NCBI GenBank assembly: GCA_049614485.1
Contig: JBMZDR010000006.1
Coordinates: forward strand, 41,342 to 105,341
From: GCA-2733415 sp049614485
GTDB lineage: Bacteria > Bacteroidota > Bacteroidia > Flavobacteriales > Flavobacteriaceae
Reading direction: 5' to 3'
DNA length: 64,000 nucleotides
The translations under genes were made by a program, and so were the position numbers. Position 1 is the stretch's first letter, and each line of letters starts with the position of its first letter. Of this stretch, positions 46,275 to 53,302 are shown piece after piece. Under the pieces are notes generated by a model. That model was not told the origin of the DNA. It saw nothing but the letters and a program-made list of their open reading frames with translations, and searched no databases.

Positions 46275-46592
46275 ATTGTTGTGATTAACCCATAATTTGT
46301 GGTTAAGAATAACTTCTTATCTTGTTGAAAATCAAATATAAGGGGGGCAATATATTAAAATATTAGTAAAACTCTAGATTTACTTTAAAAGATAATAAGT
46401 GTGCTTTTTTTCATGAAATAGTCGTGATAACACAAAGACACTTAATACTGTATATGTAGCTAAAAGTAAAACACTTACATTTCTAATAGTAGTTAATATC
46501 ATATAGTATTTATAATATCTATTGTCAAAAACAGCTCTTGAAGCATATTTTTGTTTCTTTTGTAAAAGATTTCTATTTAATAAGTTCATCAT
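46275..46592. other. Intergenic stretch, possibly a small minus-strand membrane protein
   Basis: Between the divergent promoter and the next gene I see no RNA gene or terminator. The minus strand carries an open frame that from an ATG at 46592 would encode about 70 residues with one membrane span ('SVLLLATYTVLSVFVLSRLF') at 46380-46592. Its start abuts the plus-strand ATG at 46593. It is weakly supported. Confidence 0.25.
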
Positions 46593-47369
46593 ATGAAAAT
46601 TATAAAAAACAGTCCGGTTTATAATAGAAAAGGGCAACGCATAATGAGTATTACGCAACAAGAAGCAAGTTATATAGATCATGCAAAAATTGATGAGCGT
46701 TTTTTTATTGTAGAAAATGATTTTTTAGTTGTGAAAAGTAAGTTTTTCAGGCAGGAGCATTTGGTCAAAAACTGGACCTTCTGTATTCATGGCAATCAAG
46801 TGCATTTTAAAAGAAAAACGGAGTTAAATTACAAAAAAGTACTCCTTATTTTAGAATCACCTCACCATAATGAGTTTGATTACGATGATGATTTTAAAGC
46901 GTTAAGACCTTTAGAGGGTATTTTCGAACTGTTTAAATCAACCTTCGGGAAATTAATGACTCAAATTACGTTTGATGAAACCACAGCATATGAGGTAACG
47001 CTATACAATCCTGTGCCTTTTCAAAGTTCATTACATTACTTATTTAGGAGAAATATAAAAGAAAAAACAAAGCTCGATTTCTGGCTATATGGTTGGTTTG
47101 ATTTAAAATATCACAAAGAATTAGAGAATTTCTTAGGCTATCGTAAATTTGACTATTATATCAATGCAAGCACACGAACTTATAAAACCCTAATTTCAAG
47201 AAAGTTATCAAAGGTGATACCAATAGAATATCAAGTGTATCATCCTAACAGTAGTTTTTGGAAACGGAAAGACGTTAAGTTTGGAATAAAGAAAATTGTT
47301 CATTTAGACAATAGTCATGAACTCTTTAACTCTGACGAGAATACCAATGTAAATAATCCGATATTTTAA
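46593..47369 (+). CDS. Unknown protein, possible distant uracil-DNA-glycosylase-like fold
   Basis: A 258-residue cytoplasmic protein with no signal or membrane segment. The central part begins with a hydrophobic strand and a loop 'KKVLLILESPHHNEF' (residues 81-95), then 'VTLYNPVPFQSSLHYL' (135-150), 'FDYYINASTRTYKTLI' and 'YQVYHPNSSFWKR' with H217-P218. Strand-ESP loop, middle Asn and late HP-S order resemble the UDG superfamily (GE/QAPG ... HPS), but spacing is not exact and DNA binding is unproven. It is a single gene with no operon partner. Confidence 0.7.
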   Translation: MKIIKNSPVYNRKGQRIMSITQQEASYIDHAKIDERFFIVENDFLVVKSKFFRQEHLVKNWTFCIHGNQVHFKRKTELNYKKVLLILESPHHNEFDYDDDFKALRPLEGIFELFKSTFGKLMTQITFDETTAYEVTLYNPVPFQSSLHYLFRRNIKEKTKLDFWLYGWFDLKYHKELENFLGYRKFDYYINASTRTYKTLISRKLSKVIPIEYQVYHPNSSFWKRKDVKFGIKKIVHLDNSHELFNSDENTNVNNPIF

Positions 47370-47433
47370 AGACCTGTTAAAATGGCACTGTATTTGTTTC
47401 ATTTTAAGTAGTTTTACATCCAAGTTAATTTAT

Positions 47434-48057
47434 ATGAAATTATACATCTGTTTAATTGTAACTGCGTTCTATTCTGTTATAGGAACTGCTCAAATTTTAG
47501 ATAACACTATAAGTAATGGTGTCATTCTTCCTGCTGACAATGAACCAAGCAATCAATCATCATATCAACTAAATACAAAAGAAAATGATACCCCCAGTTT
47601 TGATTTAAAAAACCCTTTGGAAGACCCCATTTCGTTTAGTATAGAAACTACTACGGATTTATTAGATGCTGGTGAAGAATTGGAAAAACGATGGAAAGAC
47701 AATGCCTATGAAAAATCTGCTACGTATGACCAATATTTAGGCGATTTCAAAACCAAGAGCAGTTATTTAGGCTTTCAGTGTAGAGACTTCGGAAGTGTTG
47801 ATGGTGATTATGTTCAAATAGTTGTTAATGATGTTGTTGTTAAAAGAAACTGGTATTTAACAGGGCGTTTTGTTGGTATAAATATTGATTTAGAACCTGG
47901 TTTAAACAGAATAGATATTACAGCTTTAAACGTAGGGTCAGCATCACCAAATACAGGTCATTTTGTTATTGTTGAAGAAGACGGTACAATAATTCAGTCA
48001 AAAATGTGGAACTTATATACCGGAGGTAAGGGATCGTTAGTTATCATAAAAGAGTAA
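47434..48057 (+). CDS. Secreted beta-sandwich protein, unknown function
   Basis: A 207-residue protein with a signal peptide (residues 1-19, ending 'VIGTAQ'). After an Asn/Ser-rich linker, residues about 75-207 read as a beta sandwich ('SYLGFQCRDFGSVDGDYVQIVVNDVVV', 'GLNRIDITALNVGSASPNTGHF', 'NLYTGGKGSLVIIKE'). The pattern 'GDYVQIVVND..V' with 'LNVG.ASPNTG' is a recurrent secreted domain in Bacteroidota. No T9SS sorting domain is seen. It is alone, 64 bases after the previous gene. Confidence 0.75.
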   Translation: MKLYICLIVTAFYSVIGTAQILDNTISNGVILPADNEPSNQSSYQLNTKENDTPSFDLKNPLEDPISFSIETTTDLLDAGEELEKRWKDNAYEKSATYDQYLGDFKTKSSYLGFQCRDFGSVDGDYVQIVVNDVVVKRNWYLTGRFVGINIDLEPGLNRIDITALNVGSASPNTGHFVIVEEDGTIIQSKMWNLYTGGKGSLVIIKE

Positions 48058-48122
48058 CCTCATTATAACATATTAGAAATTCATCCTAATTGTTGTGGTA
48101 ATTTTCAAAAAAAACTAATAGG

Positions 48123-49370
48123 TTAATTGTTCTTAAAACTGTTATTATTTGGCAATTCAAACAGTTCCAAGTCAAAATAGGATACAGCTGCAATTAAATG
48201 GTCAAAAATATCTGCCATGATATACTCATAGTTTTCCCAACGTTTGTCAGAACTAAACGCATAAATCTCTAAAGGTATTCCTTGAGTAGTTGGTGCTAAT
48301 TGTCTAGCCATTATCATCATGTCTTCATTTATTGCCGAATGGTTTTTTAAATAGGTTTCTATGTATTTTCTAAACACCCCAATATTGGTCAAATTTCTTC
48401 CGTTTAATAATAATGATTTGTCAATGGTATTGCTGGAGTTGTAACCATCTATTTTTTTTTGTTGACTTTCTAAATATGCTGAAATCAATGTGATTTTACG
48501 CATGTTATCCACCTGTTCTTTAGTTAAATAAGAGATGCTATCTAATTTAATAATTAAAGAACGTTTTATGCGCCGTCCATCAGAATTTGCCATACCACGC
48601 CAGTTTTTAAACGAATCTGATATCAAGGCATAGGTTGGAATTGTAGTAATTGTTTTATCAAAATTTTGAACTTTTACAGTTGATAAGTTTATCTCTATAA
48701 CATCACCATCTGCGCCATATTTTTCAAAAGTAATCCAATCGCCAATACGCACCATATCATTTATGGACACTTGTATACTCGCTACAAAACCTAAAATGGT
48801 ATCTCTAAAAATTAAAATAATTATAGCTGAAGCTGCACCAATGGTGGTTATAAACTCAACAAAAGAACGTTCTGTAACAATAGCCAAAACGGAAAGAATA
48901 CCAATTGACCATGCAAAAATCATAAACACCTGAATATAACTGTCTATAGGTTTGTCTTTTAAACGTGGTAAGGTTTTAAAATAATCTTTTAAAGATTTTA
49001 AAACACTTCTAACAATCCATAGTGTTAAAACAATTCCAAAAACTTGCAAACCTTTGTTTATCATGTTTTGGGTATAAGTGAAATCAGAAAAAATATAGGG
49101 ATTAAACTCTAAAGCAACAAGCAGAGGAATGATGTGCGCTAAATTTCTTGGCGCTTTATTACTAATTAAGATATCGTCAAAATTAGTTTTTGATTGAGTC
49201 GCAAACTGTGTAAAAAAAACAATAAGTATTTTACGAGTAACAAAATCAATGATTAAAACTAAAATAAGTAAAGCTATCAATAATACAAACATGTTAATGT
49301 AAGTTGCTACGCCTTCATCAAGCCCTTTGTTTACAAGGTAATCGAATAAAATATGTTTTAAGTTTTTCAT
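48123..49370 (-). CDS. Mechanosensitive ion channel, MscS family (YbdG-like)
   Basis: A 415-residue inner-membrane channel. The start at 49370 ('MKNLKHILFDYL') is chosen; a further upstream ATG at 49418 adds 16 hydrophobic residues but looks unneeded. Five membrane helices precede the pore helix 'TTIGAASAIIILIFRDTILGF'. The beta domain has 'GDWITFEKYGADGDVIEINLSTVKVQNFDKTI' and 'IPTYALISDSFKNWRGM', nearly the E. coli YbdG (MscM) wording rather than that of MscS. Role is release of solutes on osmotic downshock. It faces away from the DEAD-box gene. Confidence 0.93.
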   Translation of the reverse strand: MKNLKHILFDYLVNKGLDEGVATYINMFVLLIALLILVLIIDFVTRKILIVFFTQFATQSKTNFDDILISNKAPRNLAHIIPLLVALEFNPYIFSDFTYTQNMINKGLQVFGIVLTLWIVRSVLKSLKDYFKTLPRLKDKPIDSYIQVFMIFAWSIGILSVLAIVTERSFVEFITTIGAASAIIILIFRDTILGFVASIQVSINDMVRIGDWITFEKYGADGDVIEINLSTVKVQNFDKTITTIPTYALISDSFKNWRGMANSDGRRIKRSLIIKLDSISYLTKEQVDNMRKITLISAYLESQQKKIDGYNSSNTIDKSLLLNGRNLTNIGVFRKYIETYLKNHSAINEDMMIMARQLAPTTQGIPLEIYAFSSDKRWENYEYIMADIFDHLIAAVSYFDLELFELPNNNSFKNN

Positions 49371-49437
49371 AAAAAATAATATTTCAAAACAAAAATACCA
49401 TAATGTAAGCAAACTCAAAGTGTTTAAGAGATTTATA

Positions 49438-49458
49438 TACTAAGAGAAACTCTTAGTA
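49438..49458. repeat. Perfect 9-bp inverted repeat at the DEAD-box gene promoter
   Basis: TACTAAGAG-AAA-CTCTTAGTA (49438-49446, 49450-49458). It ends nine bases before the TACATTTG -7 box and covers the -33 region, as expected of an operator. Confidence 0.7.
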
Positions 49459-49466
49459 AATAAACG

Positions 49467-49474
49467 TACATTTG
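49467..49474 (+). promoter_or_regulatory. Candidate -7 box TACATTTG for the DEAD-box helicase gene
   Basis: An exact TAnnTTTG match 23 bases before the ATG at 49498. The inverted repeat at 49438-49458 takes the place of a clear -33 TTG. Confidence 0.55.
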
Positions 49475-49497
49475 CAGCTTCAGAAGAGAAACAAAAC

Positions 49498-50616
49498 ATG
49501 TCGACATTTACACATTTAGGAGTTAAAAAAGAATTTGTGAAGTCTTTAAAAGAATTAAAGATTACAACGCCAACAGAAATTCAAGAAAAAGCAATTCCAA
49601 TTTTATTAAAATCCAGAACTGATTTTATTGGGTTAGCGCAGACAGGTACTGGTAAAACTGCTGCTTTTGGTTTGCCTGTATTACATCAAATAGATGTAGA
49701 GAAACCTGTTGTTCAGGCATTAATACTATCGCCAACACGAGAATTAGTTCAACAAATAAAAAAGCAACTGTTTAAGTTTACTAAACATTCAGATGACAAG
49801 ATTTTTTTAGAAGCCGTATTTGGAGGTGAAAAAATAGATAAGCAATTAAAGAATTTAGAGCGCACAACTCACGTTATTATAGCCACACCAGGTAGATTGA
49901 TAGATTTAATTAAACGAGGCACTGTTGATCTTTCAAATATTAAAACCGTAGTTTTAGACGAGGCTGATGAAATGCTGAGTATGGGCTTTAAAAAAGAATT
50001 AGATACCATATTAACACATACTGGAACTACTAAAAACACATGGTTGTTTTCAGCAACAATGCCAGAAGGAATCAAACGTATTGTCAAAACCTACATGTCT
50101 GAAAATGCAGCCAGAATTGCTGTAAATGAAAACGCGCTAGTAAATGCTAATATTTCGCATCAATATATAAAAACAACAGTACGTCAGAAAACAGCTGATG
50201 TCATTGAGTTTATCGTAACTAAAGGCGAGGGTAGAGGTATTATATTTTGTAAAACAAAATTAGGAACTCAAGCTTTAACGAAGGAATTGTCTGAAGAAGG
50301 CTTTTCTGTTGCCGCTTTAGAGGGTGACATGACACAAAAGGACCGTGATAAAGTAATGCGTGCGTTTAAAAATGAAACTGTACAGATCTTAATTTCTACA
50401 GATGTATCTGCCAGGGGTATTGATGTGAACGACTTAGAATACGTTATACACCACCAATTGCCTGACCAAATGGAGTATTACACGCACAGAAGTGGTAGAA
50501 CAGCAAGGGCAGGTAAAAAAGGAGTATCTGTTGCTTTTATTTTACCTGTAGAGTTAGAACGTATTTTTAAAATACAAAAAACATTAGGAATTAAGTTTAA
50601 AGAAGAAAAACTATAA
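49498..50616 (+). CDS. DEAD-box ATP-dependent RNA helicase, short form
   Basis: A 372-residue RNA helicase with all core motifs: Q motif 'ITTPTEIQEKAIP', I 'AQTGTGKTAAFG', Ia 'PTRELVQQ', II 'DEAD', III 'SAT', IV 'GIIFCKT', V 'STDVSARGIDV', VI 'HRSGRTARAG'. It ends about 30 residues after motif VI, so it lacks the accessory C-terminal region typical of DeaD/RhlE. It remodels RNA, likely in ribosome assembly or cold response. The DUF1456 gene follows two bases later. Confidence 0.93.
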   Translation: MSTFTHLGVKKEFVKSLKELKITTPTEIQEKAIPILLKSRTDFIGLAQTGTGKTAAFGLPVLHQIDVEKPVVQALILSPTRELVQQIKKQLFKFTKHSDDKIFLEAVFGGEKIDKQLKNLERTTHVIIATPGRLIDLIKRGTVDLSNIKTVVLDEADEMLSMGFKKELDTILTHTGTTKNTWLFSATMPEGIKRIVKTYMSENAARIAVNENALVNANISHQYIKTTVRQKTADVIEFIVTKGEGRGIIFCKTKLGTQALTKELSEEGFSVAALEGDMTQKDRDKVMRAFKNETVQILISTDVSARGIDVNDLEYVIHHQLPDQMEYYTHRSGRTARAGKKGVSVAFILPVELERIFKIQKTLGIKFKEEKL

Positions 50617-50618
50617 TC

Positions 50619-50876
50619 ATGGGATTGACAAATAATGACATTTTAAAAAAACTACGCGTTGCACATAAATTAAGAGATACTGATATTGTTGATATCTGCG
50701 GATTGGTAGATTTTAAAGTAACTAAAAGTGAATTGGGGGCATTTTTTAGAAAAGAAGACCATCCTAAATATATGGAGTGCGGTGATCAAATATTACGTAA
50801 CTTTTTAAACGGATTGGTAATTCATTTACGTGGACCGATGCCAAAAAAAGGAGAGCGCCCTGCAGATAAAAATTAA
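50619..50876 (+). CDS. DUF1456 (YehS-like) small protein
   Basis: An 85-residue single DUF1456 unit: 'TNNDILKKLRVAHKLRDTDIVDICGL' then 'VTKSELGAFFRKEDHPKYMECGDQILRNFLNGL'. E. coli YehS has two such units; this has one. Function is unknown. It starts two bases after the DEAD-box helicase stop, so both probably share one transcript ending at the hairpin at 50900-50938. Confidence 0.88.
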   Translation: MGLTNNDILKKLRVAHKLRDTDIVDICGLVDFKVTKSELGAFFRKEDHPKYMECGDQILRNFLNGLVIHLRGPMPKKGERPADKN

Positions 50877-50899
50877 TAATCAAGCAGGTTTACATACAA

Positions 50900-50938
50900 A
50901 ATGAGGACTAAAGTAATTTTAAAACTTTAGTCCTCATT
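50900..50938. terminator. Bidirectional terminator hairpin
   Basis: Perfect 15-bp stem (50900-50914 with 50924-50938, core ATGAGGACTAAAG/CTTTAGTCCTCAT), 9-base loop. The minus strand has TTTT after it; the plus side has no T run. It lies between DUF1456 (+) and the micro-ORF group (-). Confidence 0.75.
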
Positions 50939-50976
50939 CTAGTTTAAGTAGTTCTTTAAACTTACCTAAGCGTGTT

Positions 50977-51096
50977 TTAATAGTTAATCTGATAGTCATA
51001 ATTATTAGTATAATAATATTTAGGAGCTCTTTTTATATTACTTCGTTTTCGTGTAATACGGCTCATTCCTACTGGTGTTTGTCCAATTGTTCTCAT
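50977..51096 (-). CDS. Micro-ORF, 39-residue basic/Tyr-rich peptide
   Basis: ATG at 51096, TAA at 50977. The 39 residues begin 'MRTIGQTPVGMSRITRKRS' and end in a Tyr/Asn-rich tail 'YYYTNNYDYQINY'. It has no signal or membrane segment. It lies 20 bases after the first 28-residue copy and 38 bases before the terminator hairpin, so it may be the last gene of a small transcript. It is not similar to the two 28-residue copies. Coding status rests on context only. Confidence 0.4.
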   Translation of the reverse strand: MRTIGQTPVGMSRITRKRSNIKRAPKYYYTNNYDYQINY

Positions 51097-51116
51097 AATA
51101 TTGATGTTTTATTGTG

Positions 51117-51203
51117 TTATCTATAACGTCTTTTTGAGTTCCAAATGCTAGCCTTTGTAGTACTTAATTTGTGGGTAATTTGATTGTTTGCTGTCGTTTC
51201 CAT
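51117..51203 (-). CDS. Micro-ORF, 28-residue peptide, copy 1 of a tandem pair
   Basis: ATG at 51203, TAA at 51117. It shares 19 of 28 residues with the copy at 51244-51330: constant positions include M1, E2, T3, N6, Q8-I-T-H-K-L-S14, A18, W21, N22 and 'KRRYR' at the C-terminus. Length and stop are identical and there are no indels. Five of the 19 conserved codons differ synonymously (Ile, Thr, Leu, Asn, Tyr). That pattern argues for a translated, selected peptide. No family is recognised. Confidence 0.55.
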   Translation of the reverse strand: METTANNQITHKLSTTKASIWNSKRRYR

Positions 51204-51243
51204 AATGATTGATTTAAGTAATTGATTGATTGATGACTAAGTG

Positions 51244-51330
51244 TTATCTGTAACGTCTTTTTGCATTCCAAAGGTTAGCTGTACTGTTACTCAGTTTGTG
51301 TGTGATTTGTGTGTTTCTTTTCGTTTCCAT
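51244..51330 (-). CDS. Micro-ORF, 28-residue peptide, copy 2 of a tandem pair
   Basis: ATG at 51330, TAA at 51244. It starts 'METKRNTQITHKLS' and ends 'WNAKRRYR'. It is the first of the three micro-ORFs in transcription order, 40 bases from copy 1. The 23 bases covering the first codons and leader (51322-51344) are identical to those of copy 1 (51195-51217), including ATCATT before the ATG. The peptide is basic and short, without a membrane segment or recognisable family. Confidence 0.55.
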   Translation of the reverse strand: METKRNTQITHKLSNSTANLWNAKRRYR

Positions 51331-51344
51331 AATGATTGATTTAA

Positions 51345-51857
51345 ATTGTTATTATACCTAATAGACGCCCAAAAAACAGTTTTGTTACAGTACTATGTAA
51401 AACAAAGTACTATTTTAACATTTTTTAACACTTAGAGGGTTGGTTATGAATCATTTATAAGAGATAAGGGCTTATTTAGAACATTTTATTTGAAAATAGT
51501 ACTAAAATTAATTTTCAAATCATTTTTATTATTATGTTTGCCCAATAATGAGTTCGTAAAATGGACGCATTGCCAAAAACTAAAATGAAATCTTTTTTTA
51601 GATTCGGGTTTAGGAGGATAAAGAAGTCTACTCCAAAAACTGTCTTAGGAATAAGAAACCGAATTGTCAGGCTGACTTCTGAAACTAAAATTACATTCTA
51701 CCTGTTGGAGCAAAATAACTTCAACCCATCTACTATATTTATATTTCGTATTTGAACTTTGTGAACTTCCGTATGGTAAAGCACTAATATTCTAAATTGA
51801 ATTATTAATGTTTTTTTAATATCAGTAACGAATACAAATTATAAAAATATATAAGCA
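51345..51857. other. 513-base non-coding stretch with an inverted repeat
   Basis: The only structure seen is a 10-bp perfect inverted repeat ATTTGAAAAT/ATTTTCAAAT (51488-51497 with 51511-51520). A 64-codon plus-strand frame at 51561-51755 is basic and lacks any family look; I do not call it a gene. No RNA gene or exact TAnnTTTG box was found before the RimK-like start. Confidence 0.5.
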
Positions 51858-53240
51858 TTGGAAAATTTAAAAATTATAGGAAGTGAAGAGTGGTGTTCAT
51901 TTGAAAACTTTGGAATACCTGCAATAAAAGCACGTATAGATTCTGGAGCAAAAACATCATCAATACAAGCAAATAACATAAAGCCTTTTTATAAAGATAC
52001 AGAAGAATGGGTGAGCTTTGAAGTTAACCCACTACAAGAAAACAGGAGTATTACAATAAAATGTGAAGCTAAAATCTATGCGAAGAGAACAGTAAAAAGT
52101 TCTATGGGGATTACAGAAGAACGTATAGTTATTAAGGCACTTAATACTATGGGTGGAGATACTTTTGAGATTGAATTAACACTAGCTAACCGCAACTCAA
52201 TGGAGTTCAGAATGTTGATTGGTCGTGAAGCGTTACAAAATCGTTTTTTGGTAAATTCATCCGTTACGAGTCTTCTACCAGAAATTACATCTGAAGAATT
52301 AGATCGCAAATATGCAGCTTATAAAAAAGAAAAAACAGGGTTAAAAATAGCGTTATTAGCAAGTAATCCTCAGTTGTTTAGTAATAAACGTCTTATGGAA
52401 GCAGGACGTGCAAGAGGTCATGAAATGGTGTTCTTAAATGTTGAACAGGCTTATATGAAGTTTGACGCTAAAGAGCCTCAAATACGTTATAGGGGCGGAA
52501 ACATTGTTGATGATTTTGATGCAATCATACCACGTATAAAACCATCTGTTACATTTTATGCCTGTGCTTTATTGAGACAATTTGACGCCATGGGAACATA
52601 CTGTTTGAACTCTGCAGATGCTATTACACAATCAAGAGATAAACTATTAGCGACACAATTATTTGCTAAAAATGATATTCATATTCCAATTACGGGATTT
52701 GCAAATTCCCCTTTAGATACTAAAGATTTAGTAAAAATGGTCAATGGTGCGCCATTAATCATAAAGCTTTTAGAAAGCACTCAAGGTAAAGGAGTTGTTT
52801 TGGCTGAAACTACTAAAGCAGCAGAAAGTGTTATTAATGCTTTTAAAAGTGTGAAAACTAATATTTTAGTGCAAGAGTTTATTAAAGAAGCGAATGGACA
52901 AGATATAAGATGCTTTGTTGTAAATGGTAAAGTTGTAGCGTCTATGCAACGACAAGCAGAAAAAGGTGAGTTTAGAGCAAACATTCACCAAGGCGGAGCT
53001 GCTTCAACAATAAAGATTACGACTGAAGAACGTAAACTGGCAATTAAAGCTGCTAAAATTTTAGACCTACCAGTTGCAGGTGTTGATATCATACGTTCAA
53101 ATAAAGGTCCTTTGTTGTTGGAAGTAAATTCTTCACCAGGTCTTGAAGGTATTGAAGGTGCAACTGGCTTAGATATCGCAAACATTATGATGGAGTCTAT
53201 TGAAAAAAAGTTGAAATTTAAGTCGAAACTCAGTAAATAA
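51858..53240 (+). CDS. RimB-like retropepsin domain fused to RimK-like ATP-grasp ligase
   Basis: A 460-residue protein starting at TTG 51858. Residues 1-150 match the PF05618 'ATP-dependent zinc protease' (retropepsin-like, RimB) domain: 'ARIDSGAKTSSIQ' and 'RMLIGREALQNRFLV'. Residues about 160-460 are RimK-type ATP-grasp: 'IIKLLESTQGKGVVLAE', 'RCFVVNGKVVASMQRQA' and metal-binding 'LLLEVNSSPGLEGIE'. RimK adds glutamates to ribosomal protein S6, and RimB is linked to this pathway in other bacteria. In one chain, ligation and trimming may be coordinated. A stem-loop terminator follows. Confidence 0.9.
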   Translation: MENLKIIGSEEWCSFENFGIPAIKARIDSGAKTSSIQANNIKPFYKDTEEWVSFEVNPLQENRSITIKCEAKIYAKRTVKSSMGITEERIVIKALNTMGGDTFEIELTLANRNSMEFRMLIGREALQNRFLVNSSVTSLLPEITSEELDRKYAAYKKEKTGLKIALLASNPQLFSNKRLMEAGRARGHEMVFLNVEQAYMKFDAKEPQIRYRGGNIVDDFDAIIPRIKPSVTFYACALLRQFDAMGTYCLNSADAITQSRDKLLATQLFAKNDIHIPITGFANSPLDTKDLVKMVNGAPLIIKLLESTQGKGVVLAETTKAAESVINAFKSVKTNILVQEFIKEANGQDIRCFVVNGKVVASMQRQAEKGEFRANIHQGGAASTIKITTEERKLAIKAAKILDLPVAGVDIIRSNKGPLLLEVNSSPGLEGIEGATGLDIANIMMESIEKKLKFKSKLSK

Positions 53241-53261
53241 TGCTTGAGAGAAATCTATTCC

Positions 53262-53299
53262 TAATAAAAAGGCCGCTGTAATAAGTGGTCTTTTTATTA
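53262..53299. terminator. Bidirectional terminator between rimK-like and recQ
   Basis: 16-bp stem with two G-T pairs (53262-53277 with 53284-53299), 6-base loop, A run left and T run right. It serves two convergent genes. Confidence 0.9.
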
Positions 53300-53302
53300 A
53301 AC

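Larger units (their letters stand above)
51117..51344 (-). repeat. Tandem imperfect duplication, period 127 bases
   Basis: Two adjacent copies, 51117-51217 and 51244-51344, about 80 percent alike by eye; the leader and first three codons are identical and the rest diverges mainly by substitutions. Each copy contains one 28-codon ORF. Confidence 0.8.

Noticed and set aside
46380..46592. Minus-strand frame with one membrane span, about 70 residues
   Set aside because: Its start abuts the plus-strand ATG at 46593 back to back with no room for separate signals; no repeat or homology support. Kept only as a low-confidence note in the intergenic entry.
51117..51344. Tandem repeats as a CRISPR array or integron attC cassette
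   Set aside because: Only two copies, 127-base period, divergence spread across the unit and an intact ORF in each; no short identical repeats with unique spacers and no attC core sites.
51561..51755. 64-codon plus-strand frame before the RimK-like gene
   Set aside because: Starts in AT-rich spacer, no recognisable domain, composition unlike neighbours, no promoter box or coupling to the next gene.
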